From positions 10,755 through 20,995 of the forward strand of contig MGEY01000062.1 in the NCBI GenBank assembly GCA_001791615.1: a stretch of DNA of 10,241 bases. Direction: 5' to 3'. Positions 1 through 6,803 of this stretch are shown here, piece after piece (the stretch's first letter is position 1; each line of letters opens with the position of its first letter). The notes beneath the pieces were generated by a model. The model saw nothing but the letters and a program-made list of their open reading frames with translations, did not search any database and had not been told where the DNA came from. The translations under genes and the position numbers were made by a program. The stretch comes from Candidatus Uhrbacteria bacterium RIFOXYA2_FULL_40_9 (GTDB lineage: Bacteria; Patescibacteriota; Patescibacteriia; UBA9934; GWF2-40-263).

Positions 1-478
1 CTTTTGCGAGAGGCTCTCCAGCTTGTGCGTCACTGTGGCTAAGATCCAAAATGTCGCGCTCACCTTCCTTCTCACAGTCCAATCCAATTTCAGCACTTGC
101 ACAAATCATGCCCTCACTTTCTTCTCCACGAATTTTCGTTTTTTGTAATTCAACAAGATCTCCTTCCCCATGCCAACGAACTTTTGCTCCAGGCAAAGCA
201 ACTGCCACTTTCATTCCTTCTTGAAGATTCTCTCCTCCACAGACAATTTGTGTGGTACGTCCTCCAACATTCACTTGACACAAACGAAGCTTATCTGCAT
301 TTGGATGCGCGGTAATAGTTTCAACAACACCAACAATCATCTGATCAAAAGAATCAGATTGATCACTTACCTGTTCAACCTCAACAGTCGAATTTGTAAT
401 CAGATCAGCAATTGATTGATCTGACAAATCTTTAGGAAGAGAAACAAAATCGTTTAACCATTTTTTTGAAATTAACAT
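1..478 (-). CDS. pheT: Phenylalanyl-tRNA synthetase beta subunit, N-terminal part (runs off the left edge)
   Basis: This is the first 159 codons of the beta subunit of phenylalanyl-tRNA synthetase, the cytoplasmic alpha2-beta2 enzyme that charges tRNA-Phe. The protein begins MLISKKWLNDFVSLP, the usual PheT opening. Residues about 45-155 form the OB-fold tRNA-binding domain, with the signature HPNADKLRLCQVN (58-70) followed by IVCGGENL and the strand KTKIRGEESEGMICA, all typical of PheT and EMAP-type domains. The start ATG at 476-478 overlaps the last 7 nt of pheS (ATGTTAA), so translation is probably coupled; no Shine-Dalgarno is visible inside the end of pheS. The B3/4, B5 and core domains lie outside the window. 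Identity is secure from both sequence and the pheS neighbour. Confidence 0.96.
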   Translation of the reverse strand, partial: MLISKKWLNDFVSLPKDLSDQSIADLITNSTVEVEQVSDQSDSFDQMIVGVVETITAHPNADKLRLCQVNVGGRTTQIVCGGENLQEGMKVAVALPGAKVRWHGEGDLVELQKTKIRGEESEGMICASAEIGLDCEKEGERDILDLSHSDAQAGEPLAK

Positions 479-1509
479 ACAGAAAACTGTTTGAGGAAAC
501 GAAGGTCTCCACTTTCTAATAAACGAACATCATCAATCCCATACTTTAACATCACTAAACGTGTTAACCCGAAACCAAAGGCAAAACCCGTATAAACTTC
601 TGGATTAATTCCTCCTTCTTTCAAGACATTTGGATGAACCATTCCTGCACCAAATATTTCAAGCCAGCCAGTTTTTTTACAAAGTCGACATCCTTTTCCT
701 TTGCAAAGGAAACAAGTCACTTCCCCATTCACTCCTGGTTCCACAAATGGATAAAACTTCGGACGTAATCGCATTTTTGTCTCTGGTCCGTACAATCGTT
801 TTGCCACAATTTCAAGAACCCCTTTCATGTGTCCAAACGTAATTCCTTTGTCAATCACCATCCCTTCCAACTGATGAAACGTGTGTTCATGTCGAACATC
901 CGTGGCTTCATTTCGGAAACATCTTCCTGGCGCAATCATACGAAGAGGTGCTCCATACTCGCGCATGGTACGAATCTGTACGGGTGAAGTATGTGTGCGC
1001 ATTACGATATCTCCTCGCCCTTCAAGATAAAACGTATCGTGCATATCCCGTGCTGGATGAGTGGGGGGAATATTCAATGTTGTAAAGTTAAAATAATCAC
1101 TTTCTAATTCTGGACCATCTGCAATAATAAATCCCATGGAAGTAAAAAGATCTTCAAGATCATTCTGAACTTGTGTGACAGGATGAAGAGATCCTTGAGC
1201 TTTTTTTTGTATGACAGGTTGTGTGACATCAATCCATTCCTGTTCCACACGTTCTTTTCTTTCTTGAACATCAAAAATAGTTTCTTTTTCTTCAAAGGCT
1301 TTTTCCATTTCTCGTTTTGTCTGGTTTGCCACCTTTCCTGTTTCTTTTTTCTCTTCTGGTGGGAGGTTTGACATTTCCTTCATTAATTCTGCAAGAGCGC
1401 CTTTTCTTCCTAAAAATGTTGTGCGCACCACTTCTAAAGAATCACGATCTTCCACCTTTTTTAAAGCCTCTCCCAGAGATTCTTGAATATGTTGAAATTG
1501 TTCTTTCAT
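472..1509 (-). CDS. pheS: Phenylalanyl-tRNA synthetase alpha subunit
   Basis: Catalytic subunit that activates phenylalanine with ATP and transfers it to tRNA-Phe. At 345 aa it has normal bacterial length. Residues 1-90 form the N-terminal coiled-coil arm with the family motif TFLGRKGAL (31-39). The class II core follows: HPVTQVQNDLEDLFTSMGF (109-127), HPARDMHDTFYL (151-162), motif 2 FRNEATDVRHEHTFHQLEG (198-216), the Phe-pocket stretch GAGMVHPNVL and motif 3 GFAFGFGLTRLVML (308-321). It ends DLRFLKQF, as expected. Unusual is a CxxC-x4-CxxC cluster (C266, C269, C274, C277) where the best-known PheS proteins have a short cysteine-free loop; it probably binds zinc. The start lies 4 nt after the rseP stop with no Shine-Dalgarno, suggesting coupled translation. 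Confidence 0.98.
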   Translation of the reverse strand: MKEQFQHIQESLGEALKKVEDRDSLEVVRTTFLGRKGALAELMKEMSNLPPEEKKETGKVANQTKREMEKAFEEKETIFDVQERKERVEQEWIDVTQPVIQKKAQGSLHPVTQVQNDLEDLFTSMGFIIADGPELESDYFNFTTLNIPPTHPARDMHDTFYLEGRGDIVMRTHTSPVQIRTMREYGAPLRMIAPGRCFRNEATDVRHEHTFHQLEGMVIDKGITFGHMKGVLEIVAKRLYGPETKMRLRPKFYPFVEPGVNGEVTCFLCKGKGCRLCKKTGWLEIFGAGMVHPNVLKEGGINPEVYTGFAFGFGLTRLVMLKYGIDDVRLLESGDLRFLKQFSVC

Positions 1510-1513
1510 AAAA

Positions 1514-2596
1514 TTAATGAGAAAGACTTATCACATCTCGATACGTGACAAGGATGATCAAAAGCATCAAAAAAAGAAAACCAAGATTATGAACAAGAGC
1601 TTCTATTTTTTGGCTGACCGCTTTTCTTCGAATCTTTTCAATAATCAAAAAAACAATTCTTCCTCCATCTAGTGCGGGGAATGGTAACAAATTGATCACT
1701 CCAAGATTGATAGAAAGAAGCGCAGCAAAATGAATCAAATAAACTAAACCAAGAGAAACCACTTCCCCAGTCATAACGGCAATCCCAACAGGACCAGAAA
1801 TATCTAATCCTACTTCTTGATGTACAAGAAGATTCCGAATGATTTGTGCAAATGCAGAAAAGACTTCTCCAGTCATCACAATGGTGGCTTCTGTTCCATG
1901 AAAAATAGCGAGATGAATAGGATAAGAAACAACTCCTGTTTGAACAAGTCCTAATCCAAGACCAGAAATACCTATTTCAGGGAGTATCTCAGAAACAAGG
2001 GTCACAGTTTGATAGGTTTCATCTGAATGCTTCACCACAATTTCAACTCCTTCTTTGCCTGCTTGTCCGAGGTATTCTTGTAATTCTTTGGATTGTTCAA
2101 AAAAACGACTATTTGCAGAAATAAAAATGTCTCCACTTTCGATTCCTGCTAATTGTGCTGGGCTCTCCTCCACCACGGACAAAATGCGAATCTCTTGAGA
2201 TTCCACGTTTGCTCCATACGGCATCTCCTCTGTGATAAGACTTGGCATTCCTATTAAAAACCCAAGAGAGAATAGAATGCCTGCAAGAATAAAATTCATG
2301 GCGACTCCTGCAACAAGCACAGCAAAACGGTTCAATGCGGGCTTAGCAGAAAAACTATCTTCTTCATCTTTAAAATCACCAGACTCCCCTTTGATTCGCA
2401 CAAACCCTCCTAAGGGAATCCAATTCACAGAATAAATAGTCTCTCCTTTTCGAATGCCAAACAGTCGTGGAGGAAATCCGAACCCAAACTCTTCGACTTT
2501 CATGCCAGATTTTTTGGCAATAAAAAAGTGCCCGAATTCATGAACGAACACTAAAAGAGAAAGAATGAAAATGAAAATGAGAATAGTCCAAAGCAT
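1514..2596 (-). CDS. rseP: RseP-type intramembrane zinc metalloprotease (site-2 protease, M50)
   Basis: A 360-aa membrane protease that cleaves transmembrane segments, classically anti-sigma factors or leftover signal peptides. The zinc site HEFGH (19-23) lies in the first transmembrane helix, and the third ligand Asp310 lies in NLLPFPALDGGR (302-313). One PDZ domain spans about 136-200 (SPAQLAGIESGDIFISAN). Hydrophobic segments are near 1-22, 91-116, 282-303 and 335-352; GPVGIA (268-273) is another family mark. The VEEFGFGFPPRLFGI stretch is the form common in Patescibacteria (from memory). It is the first gene of an operon with pheS and pheT. Its ATG sits about 20 nt downstream of the inferred transcription start, with no Shine-Dalgarno in that leader. 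Here the substrate is unknown; no sigma or anti-sigma gene is seen. Confidence 0.96.
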   Translation of the reverse strand: MLWTILIFIFILSLLVFVHEFGHFFIAKKSGMKVEEFGFGFPPRLFGIRKGETIYSVNWIPLGGFVRIKGESGDFKDEEDSFSAKPALNRFAVLVAGVAMNFILAGILFSLGFLIGMPSLITEEMPYGANVESQEIRILSVVEESPAQLAGIESGDIFISANSRFFEQSKELQEYLGQAGKEGVEIVVKHSDETYQTVTLVSEILPEIGISGLGLGLVQTGVVSYPIHLAIFHGTEATIVMTGEVFSAFAQIIRNLLVHQEVGLDISGPVGIAVMTGEVVSLGLVYLIHFAALLSINLGVINLLPFPALDGGRIVFLIIEKIRRKAVSQKIEALVHNLGFLFLMLLIILVTYRDVISLSH

Positions 2597-2622
2597 GTAA
2601 AGATACGTTATTGGTTAGGAGT

Positions 2623-2651
2623 ATATTACCGTTTTGCTTAAAGAATGACAA
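2623..2651 (-). promoter_or_regulatory. Sigma70-type promoter of the rseP-pheS-pheT operon
   Basis: Reading the minus strand, a -35 box TTGTCA (2651-2646) is followed by exactly 17 bp and a -10 box TAATAT (2628-2623). The transcription start would fall near 2616, giving a leader of about 20 nt before the rseP ATG. That is too short to hold a T-box or phenylalanine attenuator. The promoter begins only about 9 bp after the T-tract of the preceding terminator, which supports it being the real operon start. Confidence 0.75.
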
Positions 2652-2659
2652 GAAAAAAT

Positions 2660-2700
2660 GGAAAAACAAACAAAAAATCGCCCTGGGATTCCAGGACGAT
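2660..2700 (-). terminator. Rho-independent terminator after the winged-helix gene
   Basis: On the minus strand a 10-bp stem (ATCGTCCTGG with CCAGGGCGAT, one G-U pair, arms 2691-2700 and 2677-2686) encloses a 4-nt AATC loop. It is followed by a T-rich run with six consecutive Ts (2676-2671) that continues to about 2660. It starts 5 nt after the TGA of the upstream gene and separates it from the rseP operon. Confidence 0.92.
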
Positions 2701-2705
2701 AGCGA

Positions 2706-3821
2706 TCATGTGATCGGAAAACCTAAAGACTTCTTAAGTTCTGCCAAATTCCTCAAACGTGTATTCATTTCCTCAGTCTCTATTCTAATCGTCTCAAGCA
2801 TCTGACTTACCCCAAAACAAAGGGGTTCGACTCGGAGCAGTTCTCCACCTGTTGCAAAAATTTCACGTAGTGGTGCGAGAAAACTGCGTGCCAAATCTTC
2901 CATCTTCTCTCCCACATAGTTTGCATGTTCCCTTCGGATTCTCTTTTCGAGTTCAACAAGTAAAAATTCTGTTTCAACCTGTGTCACATTTGGTACTACC
3001 AATTCAGATTCATCAACAGATTTAGGTTCGGATGCTTCCTCAAGTGGCAAAACAACATCATCAAACTCAGCAGGAAGATCCTCATCGACTACTAGTTCAG
3101 GAACAACTTCACTCTTGAAATCCGCTCTGTTTGCCGGAGGCTGACATTGAGATGGAATATAAACTTGTTTATCAGAGTCCGAAAATAATACATAAGGACG
3201 AGCAATGACTCCCAGTCGATCGGATTGAGGAACCTTCCTCAACATCCCTAGTTCAAGTAGATCCGTAATCGTTTCCTGTGTTCTTGTCTTCTTCGTAGCC
3301 CGTCTGATTATGTCTTCAAGCACTTCTCGTTCAAAGATATTTCCATCAGATCCTTCTATAATGTCGATCATCAGAAGATATGAAGCAGCACTATCACTCC
3401 GAGTAAACATGACAGGTGGAGTATCAGAAGGCAAACACCACACAGAAGAACCTCTGCAAATACCCTTATTGGAACACTGGGAAGGAATGTGAACCTCATC
3501 TCTCTTTGCTGTCCCCATGTAAGGCCGTGCGACCACTCGACAAGAAGAAGCATTGAAACGCCCTGTAGATTTCTTTAAAAAAACAAGGAGACTCTTCCGT
3601 TCAAAACTATACAATACAGATCCCACAGACTTAAACCCTGCTTTTCGGCCAAGAGCAAGCAACCGACCATGCACAATAGTTCGATTTCCAGACTGCTCCC
3701 ATTCCTCAAGCAAAAGTCTATAAAACTCCAAACCTTTTGCTCCTAACTTTACAAAACATTCTTCTTCCGGAGGGAAATACCCTTGCTGAATAAACTGACT
3801 GCGAAGCTCGGGATTGTGCAT
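2706..3821 (-). CDS. Unrecognised protein with two tandem winged-helix-like repeats, probable DNA-binding
   Basis: A 371-aa cytoplasmic protein that I cannot name. It holds an internal duplication: residues about 30-116 and 147-226 are each predicted helical bundles followed by a beta wing, and each ends in the same signature, VVARPYM...VHIPSQC and VIARPYV...VYIPSQC. Helices such as VLEDIIRRATKKTRTQETITDLLELGML (168-194, split pattern) resemble winged helix-turn-helix folds of replication initiators or DnaD-like proteins. An acidic linker (about 238-275) leads to a C-terminal helical, coiled-coil-prone region (about 282-366). The frame stays open for 16 codons further upstream, but I start at ATG 3821 because a strong AAAGGAGG site lies just before it. 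It stands alone between two terminators. A role as regulator or replication protein is inference. Confidence 0.85.
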   Translation of the reverse strand: MHNPELRSQFIQQGYFPPEEECFVKLGAKGLEFYRLLLEEWEQSGNRTIVHGRLLALGRKAGFKSVGSVLYSFERKSLLVFLKKSTGRFNASSCRVVARPYMGTAKRDEVHIPSQCSNKGICRGSSVWCLPSDTPPVMFTRSDSAASYLLMIDIIEGSDGNIFEREVLEDIIRRATKKTRTQETITDLLELGMLRKVPQSDRLGVIARPYVLFSDSDKQVYIPSQCQPPANRADFKSEVVPELVVDEDLPAEFDDVVLPLEEASEPKSVDESELVVPNVTQVETEFLLVELEKRIRREHANYVGEKMEDLARSFLAPLREIFATGGELLRVEPLCFGVSQMLETIRIETEEMNTRLRNLAELKKSLGFPIT

Positions 3822-3826
3822 GTTCA

Positions 3827-3836
3827 CTCCTCCTTT
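3827..3836 (-). promoter_or_regulatory. Strong Shine-Dalgarno that decides the start of the winged-helix gene
   Basis: The minus strand reads AAAGGAGGAG at 3836-3827, followed by TGAAC and the ATG at 3821. This near-perfect anti-16S match with 5-8 nt spacing rules against the in-frame ATG 48 nt upstream. Confidence 0.88.
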
Positions 3837-3898
3837 GGGGTAGTTGGACACTTCAGATAAAAAGAACAAGGCTTTAGCTTGCCTAATAGCAACTTTCT

Positions 3899-3904
3899 TG
3901 TCAA
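3899..3904 (-). promoter_or_regulatory. Possible -35 box (TTGACA) of the winged-helix gene
   Basis: A perfect TTGACA lies right after the T-tract of the upstream terminator, as in the other accessory promoters. No good -10 box sits 16-18 bp downstream. A TGC-TATTAG (extended -10 like) occurs only 10 bp away and might act on its own. The palindrome and TTTTAGCGAAAATA element of the paralogue promoters are absent here. Confidence 0.4.
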
Positions 3905-3905
3905 T

Positions 3906-3935
3906 AAAAAAACCGCCGGATATCTTTCCGACGGC
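3906..3935 (-). terminator. Rho-independent terminator of the 895-aa paralogue gene
   Basis: Minus-strand stem CCGTCGG (3934-3928) pairs with CCGGCGG (3919-3913, one G-U pair) around an 8-nt loop, followed by seven Ts (3912-3906). It shares TGCCGTCGGAA with the terminator of the 1056-aa paralogue, as if both descend from one duplicated unit. Confidence 0.92.
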
Positions 3936-3959
3936 AGAGAACTTTCAAACAATTACAGG

Positions 3960-6647
3960 CTATCTTACCAGCTTAAGCTCGTTTTTTCGTCCATACCAAC
4001 TAGGATGCGAAGGGAAATCAATCTCAAAGACATCTTCTTCAACGACTCGTTTTACAATACCTTCATCTGTTCTCAAGACTGTTCCTTTGAAAAACATTGG
4101 ATTTATTGCACCGGCTACATTAAGCCTTACACGGTCTCCTGGCTTCAGCTCTTCTTCCTCCTTCTCATCTGGAATATGCTCCAAAACACTCCCACATCCG
4201 AAAGGCTGAAGCTCAAAAGTACGACGTTTCTCTAAGGACCAACTGCGATATCGTTCAGGAACGCTTTCAACATTATAGTGATACTTTTCTCTAAATCCAC
4301 ATCCTTTATTCATTTCATCCCCAAAAAAGAAATAACCAAAAGACTCATAACCATTATTTCCAGAATGAGAAACCAAGCAGACTTTCTCAATAAATTCCCT
4401 TGCAGATTGATGATCTCCATCAAAAAATACTGTCTTATACAAAACAAACAAATCTCCAATCTTTACTGGCTTTCCATTTTTATCTTTCCCAACTTCCTTT
4501 CCAAAAATTGGAAGAGTGCGCAAATAGTCCTGTTCACGAAGAATCGATTCATGCAATGTATATTGCTTTTGTGTTATTGGATCAAGACAGCTATCACCAA
4601 ATCCTAAGCATCTGAACAACTGCTCGCCCTGTTCTGCAAAATAAACCTTTCCAAAATCATTTTCTGGCAAAGAAGCGACATCTTCTGAAGAAAGCCATTC
4701 TGTTCCGGAAGATAGTGAAAAAGATTCCTTCAGTTGCTTCGTGAAAGTAAATGCAAGCCCACTTGTCAAAACCAATTTAGGTGTTTTGCCTTCCAAGATG
4801 CCCAAAACTTCTACCTCTTCACCTTTCTTCAATGAACCATCATCTTTCAAGACTCGTAGATGATCACCTGCACCAATCTTGCAGGAACCAATTTCTACAG
4901 AGGTTTGCAAAATCATCCAAGAATCAAACAAAATACATTTACCTTCTGCAAAAACAGGGATGGTTTGATTCCCATAAGCAACCTTCAACTGACACTCTGT
5001 AAAGGGCTTCTTTTTATCCCAAAGAAACTCAGTGGGTCGCAAGACTCTTGCACAAACCGGATCAAGAAGAAGTATTTTTTTAGACAAATCCATTTCTCGA
5101 TCACCCACCACAAGATGCTTAGTTGTAAGTTTAATCTGAACAAGATCCCAAGTGAAAGAAAAACCCCTATCTGAATATAGTGGTATCTCGACCCCTGTAT
5201 CAAGAATCACAAAATAACAAAGTTTAGAATCCACACATCTCTTTACAATCTGCTTAACTCGATAAAGATGCTCTTTTTGAAGTGTCTTGATCTGACTTGA
5301 AGTCACACGGAAATACTCACCCCGAGCCAATGAAACTAAACCACAAGTAAAACAACCTTTCTTGAGTTCTGGACAAGTCAATGTGAGACCAGGAAACAAA
5401 GAACCTTCACAAGAAATATAGAACCACCTTCCGCGACCTGTGAGAGAAATTTGCACATCGCCATCACGGTCTACACGTACTCTATTGATTGTGTAAGTGC
5501 GTCCGAATTCCAAATCAACAAGCTGATTGTTCTTCTGCGTCACCAAGACAAGCAAAGAAGGCTCAATAACAACATCACCAATTGTGACAGTGTTCACTTC
5601 TTGCATCCAAGGGATTCGTTGAATACAAGATTCAAAGTAAAAAGACGTGTTTCGTTCATCCCAAAGCACAACCGGTTTATCTACACCCTCAAACAAAACA
5701 AATTGCTTTTCTTCCCAAAGTTCATAAAAACCCAAAACAGTGTAGATCTTCCCAACTTCAATCAGATTTTGATTTTTTGTCGCCTTTATTTGCGCACCCA
5801 CAAAACAACTGAAATCTTTATACACAACTTGCAAAGTCGCACTTTCCTTCAATCCTGTATGAGACGCTGTTGCGTGTGTTGAACGTGCAATACGATCCGC
5901 AAGAATCTGATAGGCATAGCAATGAGCTTTATCTGACTCCCCCTCCAGAATTAAAGAATGGGTTGTTCGACTCACATCCAAAGTATGTGCTGTCCAAGGA
6001 GCTTTAAAAATCCACGCAGCCTCTTGTGTACTCGCCCGTTCCCATTCCCAAGGAGACTGAATTTGTGGAACACGCGGATGTGTTGAGACAAGATCTGAAC
6101 GATCTTTTCCAAATGTCTGAGCCCAGAAAGATTCAAGAATTTGTGTGGCCCTCATGGCCACATCCATCCCATGTTCTCGCTCAAAAGAATCCACAGAGAA
6201 AAAAAATCCCTTTTGCGAAACCAACCCACATTGAAACAGCGGATCCGTTGCAGACATAAGTGGGTGTGTCCGGAAAAAGACCTGTCCAGTCTCAAACTGA
6301 TCATGACGAAAACGAAGAAAAAACAAAACATAAGGCAAGGCTACATCGAAGAGAGTTTTTGTTGCTTCTTGTTGTGTCCACTTCCAACGCTCAACAAGTC
6401 CTTGTGATTGAAGTCTTTCCCAATCCTCAGGATCAGTATTCCAAGTTAGTCGACGAATCATCGGAGGTTGCTCAATCACAAAAATGGTTTGATCCCCTTC
6501 GGTCAGACACAGACGACATCCTAATGGAACAACGTTTCCACTTGAAACCGGTTGCAAAACAGAAAGAGGTGCTTGGATCTTTTGGCCATCATCTCTGGTA
6601 AAAATGACGTTTTTTTCCGTAATCTCGATCAAAGCTTGTGTACTCAT
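3960..6647 (-). CDS. Large E2-D-like / MIB-KEG-type SH3-repeat protein, paralogue A (895 aa)
   Basis: An unrecognised 895-aa soluble protein, without signal peptide or clear membrane helix, homologous along its length to the 1056-aa protein encoded just upstream. The N-terminal domain (about 50-205) carries FVIEQPP (56-62), LPYVLFFLRF (104-113), FFRTHPLMSATDPLF (124-138) and RVPQIQSPWEWE (192-203), each with a counterpart in the paralogue. It recalls Prok-E2_D/PRTRC-B proteins, but the cysteine equivalent to the VCAG of the paralogue is missing. Residues about 285-500 hold beta-rich repeats around GKIYTV, GRTYTI and HLYRV. A GKDKNGKPVKIGD module (720-732) and one C-terminal SH3 repeat (834-895, ending DFPSHPSWYGRKNEL) follow. 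The start has GAGGG 4-8 nt upstream. It has its own promoter and terminator. Function is unknown; a ubiquitin-like or scaffold role is speculation. Confidence 0.9.
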   Translation of the reverse strand: MSTQALIEITEKNVIFTRDDGQKIQAPLSVLQPVSSGNVVPLGCRLCLTEGDQTIFVIEQPPMIRRLTWNTDPEDWERLQSQGLVERWKWTQQEATKTLFDVALPYVLFFLRFRHDQFETGQVFFRTHPLMSATDPLFQCGLVSQKGFFFSVDSFEREHGMDVAMRATQILESFWAQTFGKDRSDLVSTHPRVPQIQSPWEWERASTQEAAWIFKAPWTAHTLDVSRTTHSLILEGESDKAHCYAYQILADRIARSTHATASHTGLKESATLQVVYKDFSCFVGAQIKATKNQNLIEVGKIYTVLGFYELWEEKQFVLFEGVDKPVVLWDERNTSFYFESCIQRIPWMQEVNTVTIGDVVIEPSLLVLVTQKNNQLVDLEFGRTYTINRVRVDRDGDVQISLTGRGRWFYISCEGSLFPGLTLTCPELKKGCFTCGLVSLARGEYFRVTSSQIKTLQKEHLYRVKQIVKRCVDSKLCYFVILDTGVEIPLYSDRGFSFTWDLVQIKLTTKHLVVGDREMDLSKKILLLDPVCARVLRPTEFLWDKKKPFTECQLKVAYGNQTIPVFAEGKCILFDSWMILQTSVEIGSCKIGAGDHLRVLKDDGSLKKGEEVEVLGILEGKTPKLVLTSGLAFTFTKQLKESFSLSSGTEWLSSEDVASLPENDFGKVYFAEQGEQLFRCLGFGDSCLDPITQKQYTLHESILREQDYLRTLPIFGKEVGKDKNGKPVKIGDLFVLYKTVFFDGDHQSAREFIEKVCLVSHSGNNGYESFGYFFFGDEMNKGCGFREKYHYNVESVPERYRSWSLEKRRTFELQPFGCGSVLEHIPDEKEEEELKPGDRVRLNVAGAINPMFFKGTVLRTDEGIVKRVVEEDVFEIDFPSHPSWYGRKNELKLVR

Positions 6648-6656
6648 GTTTCCCTC

Positions 6657-6690
6657 GTGTTGTTTGTGGTTTGTTTGAAATTGTAAGGAA
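6657..6690 (-). promoter_or_regulatory. G-free leader of the 895-aa gene
   Basis: The 34 nt of untranslated RNA between the palindrome and the Shine-Dalgarno contain no G at all and are rich in A and C. The leader of the paralogue has the same property and starts with the same TTCYTTACAA. Such a stretch should be unstructured and leaves the ribosome site open. Confidence 0.6.
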
Positions 6691-6696
6691 CTCGTT

Positions 6697-6709
6697 GTCT
6701 AAGATAGAC
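6697..6709 (-). promoter_or_regulatory. Palindromic operator candidate over the transcription start, paralogue A
   Basis: GTCTA-AGA-TAGAC (5-bp arms) begins 5 bp downstream of the -10 box, so it overlaps the expected transcription start near 6708. The matching promoter of the 1056-aa gene has a palindrome with the same GTCT-N5-AGAC core at the same distance. It fits an operator bound by a dimeric repressor, or a hairpin at the 5' end of the mRNA. Confidence 0.55.
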
Positions 6710-6714
6710 GTGAT

Positions 6715-6743
6715 GTTTTAGCGAAAATATCTCTTTTTGTCAA
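6715..6743 (-). promoter_or_regulatory. Promoter of the 895-aa gene with conserved TTTTAGCGAAAATA element
   Basis: Minus strand: -35 TTGACA (6743-6738), 17-bp spacer, -10 TAAAAC (6720-6715). The sequence GATGTTTTAGCGAAAATA (6713-6730 on the plus strand) is identical in the promoter of the 1056-aa gene (10041-10057 plus one base) with identical spacing. Confidence 0.75.
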
Positions 6744-6764
6744 GGGATTTGAGGTTTATCAAAG

Positions 6765-6792
6765 AAAAAACCGTCGGAAGCGTTCCGACGGC
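6765..6792 (-). terminator. Rho-independent terminator of the 1056-aa paralogue gene
   Basis: Perfect 9-bp stem CCGTCGGAA / TTCCGACGG (arms 6783-6791 and 6771-6779) with a 3-nt loop, followed on the minus strand by TTTTTT. It starts 12 nt after the TAG stop codon. Confidence 0.95.
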
Positions 6793-6803
6793 ATTTTATG
6801 TTA

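Noticed and set aside
2597..2622. T-box or Phe attenuator upstream of the rseP-pheS-pheT operon
   Set aside because: The leader after the inferred start is only about 20 nt, and no leader peptide or specifier hairpin is visible.
2704..2715. Inverted repeat GATCA-TG-TGATC at the end of the winged-helix gene
   Set aside because: Short, and it overlaps the last codons and the stop; the nearby terminator explains the structure of this region.
2706..3821. Use of a recoded genetic code (UGA as glycine)
   Set aside because: This gene ends in TGA with a terminator 5 nt later, and long genes are open in the standard bacterial code.
3822..3869. Longer start of the winged-helix gene, 16 codons upstream
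   Set aside because: The extension would cover the strong AAAGGAGG site, its own ATG lacks a ribosome site, and its residues look like translated leader.
5451..5882. 143-codon open frame on the plus strand
   Set aside because: Antisense shadow within the 895-aa gene, whose paralogue confirms the minus-strand frame.
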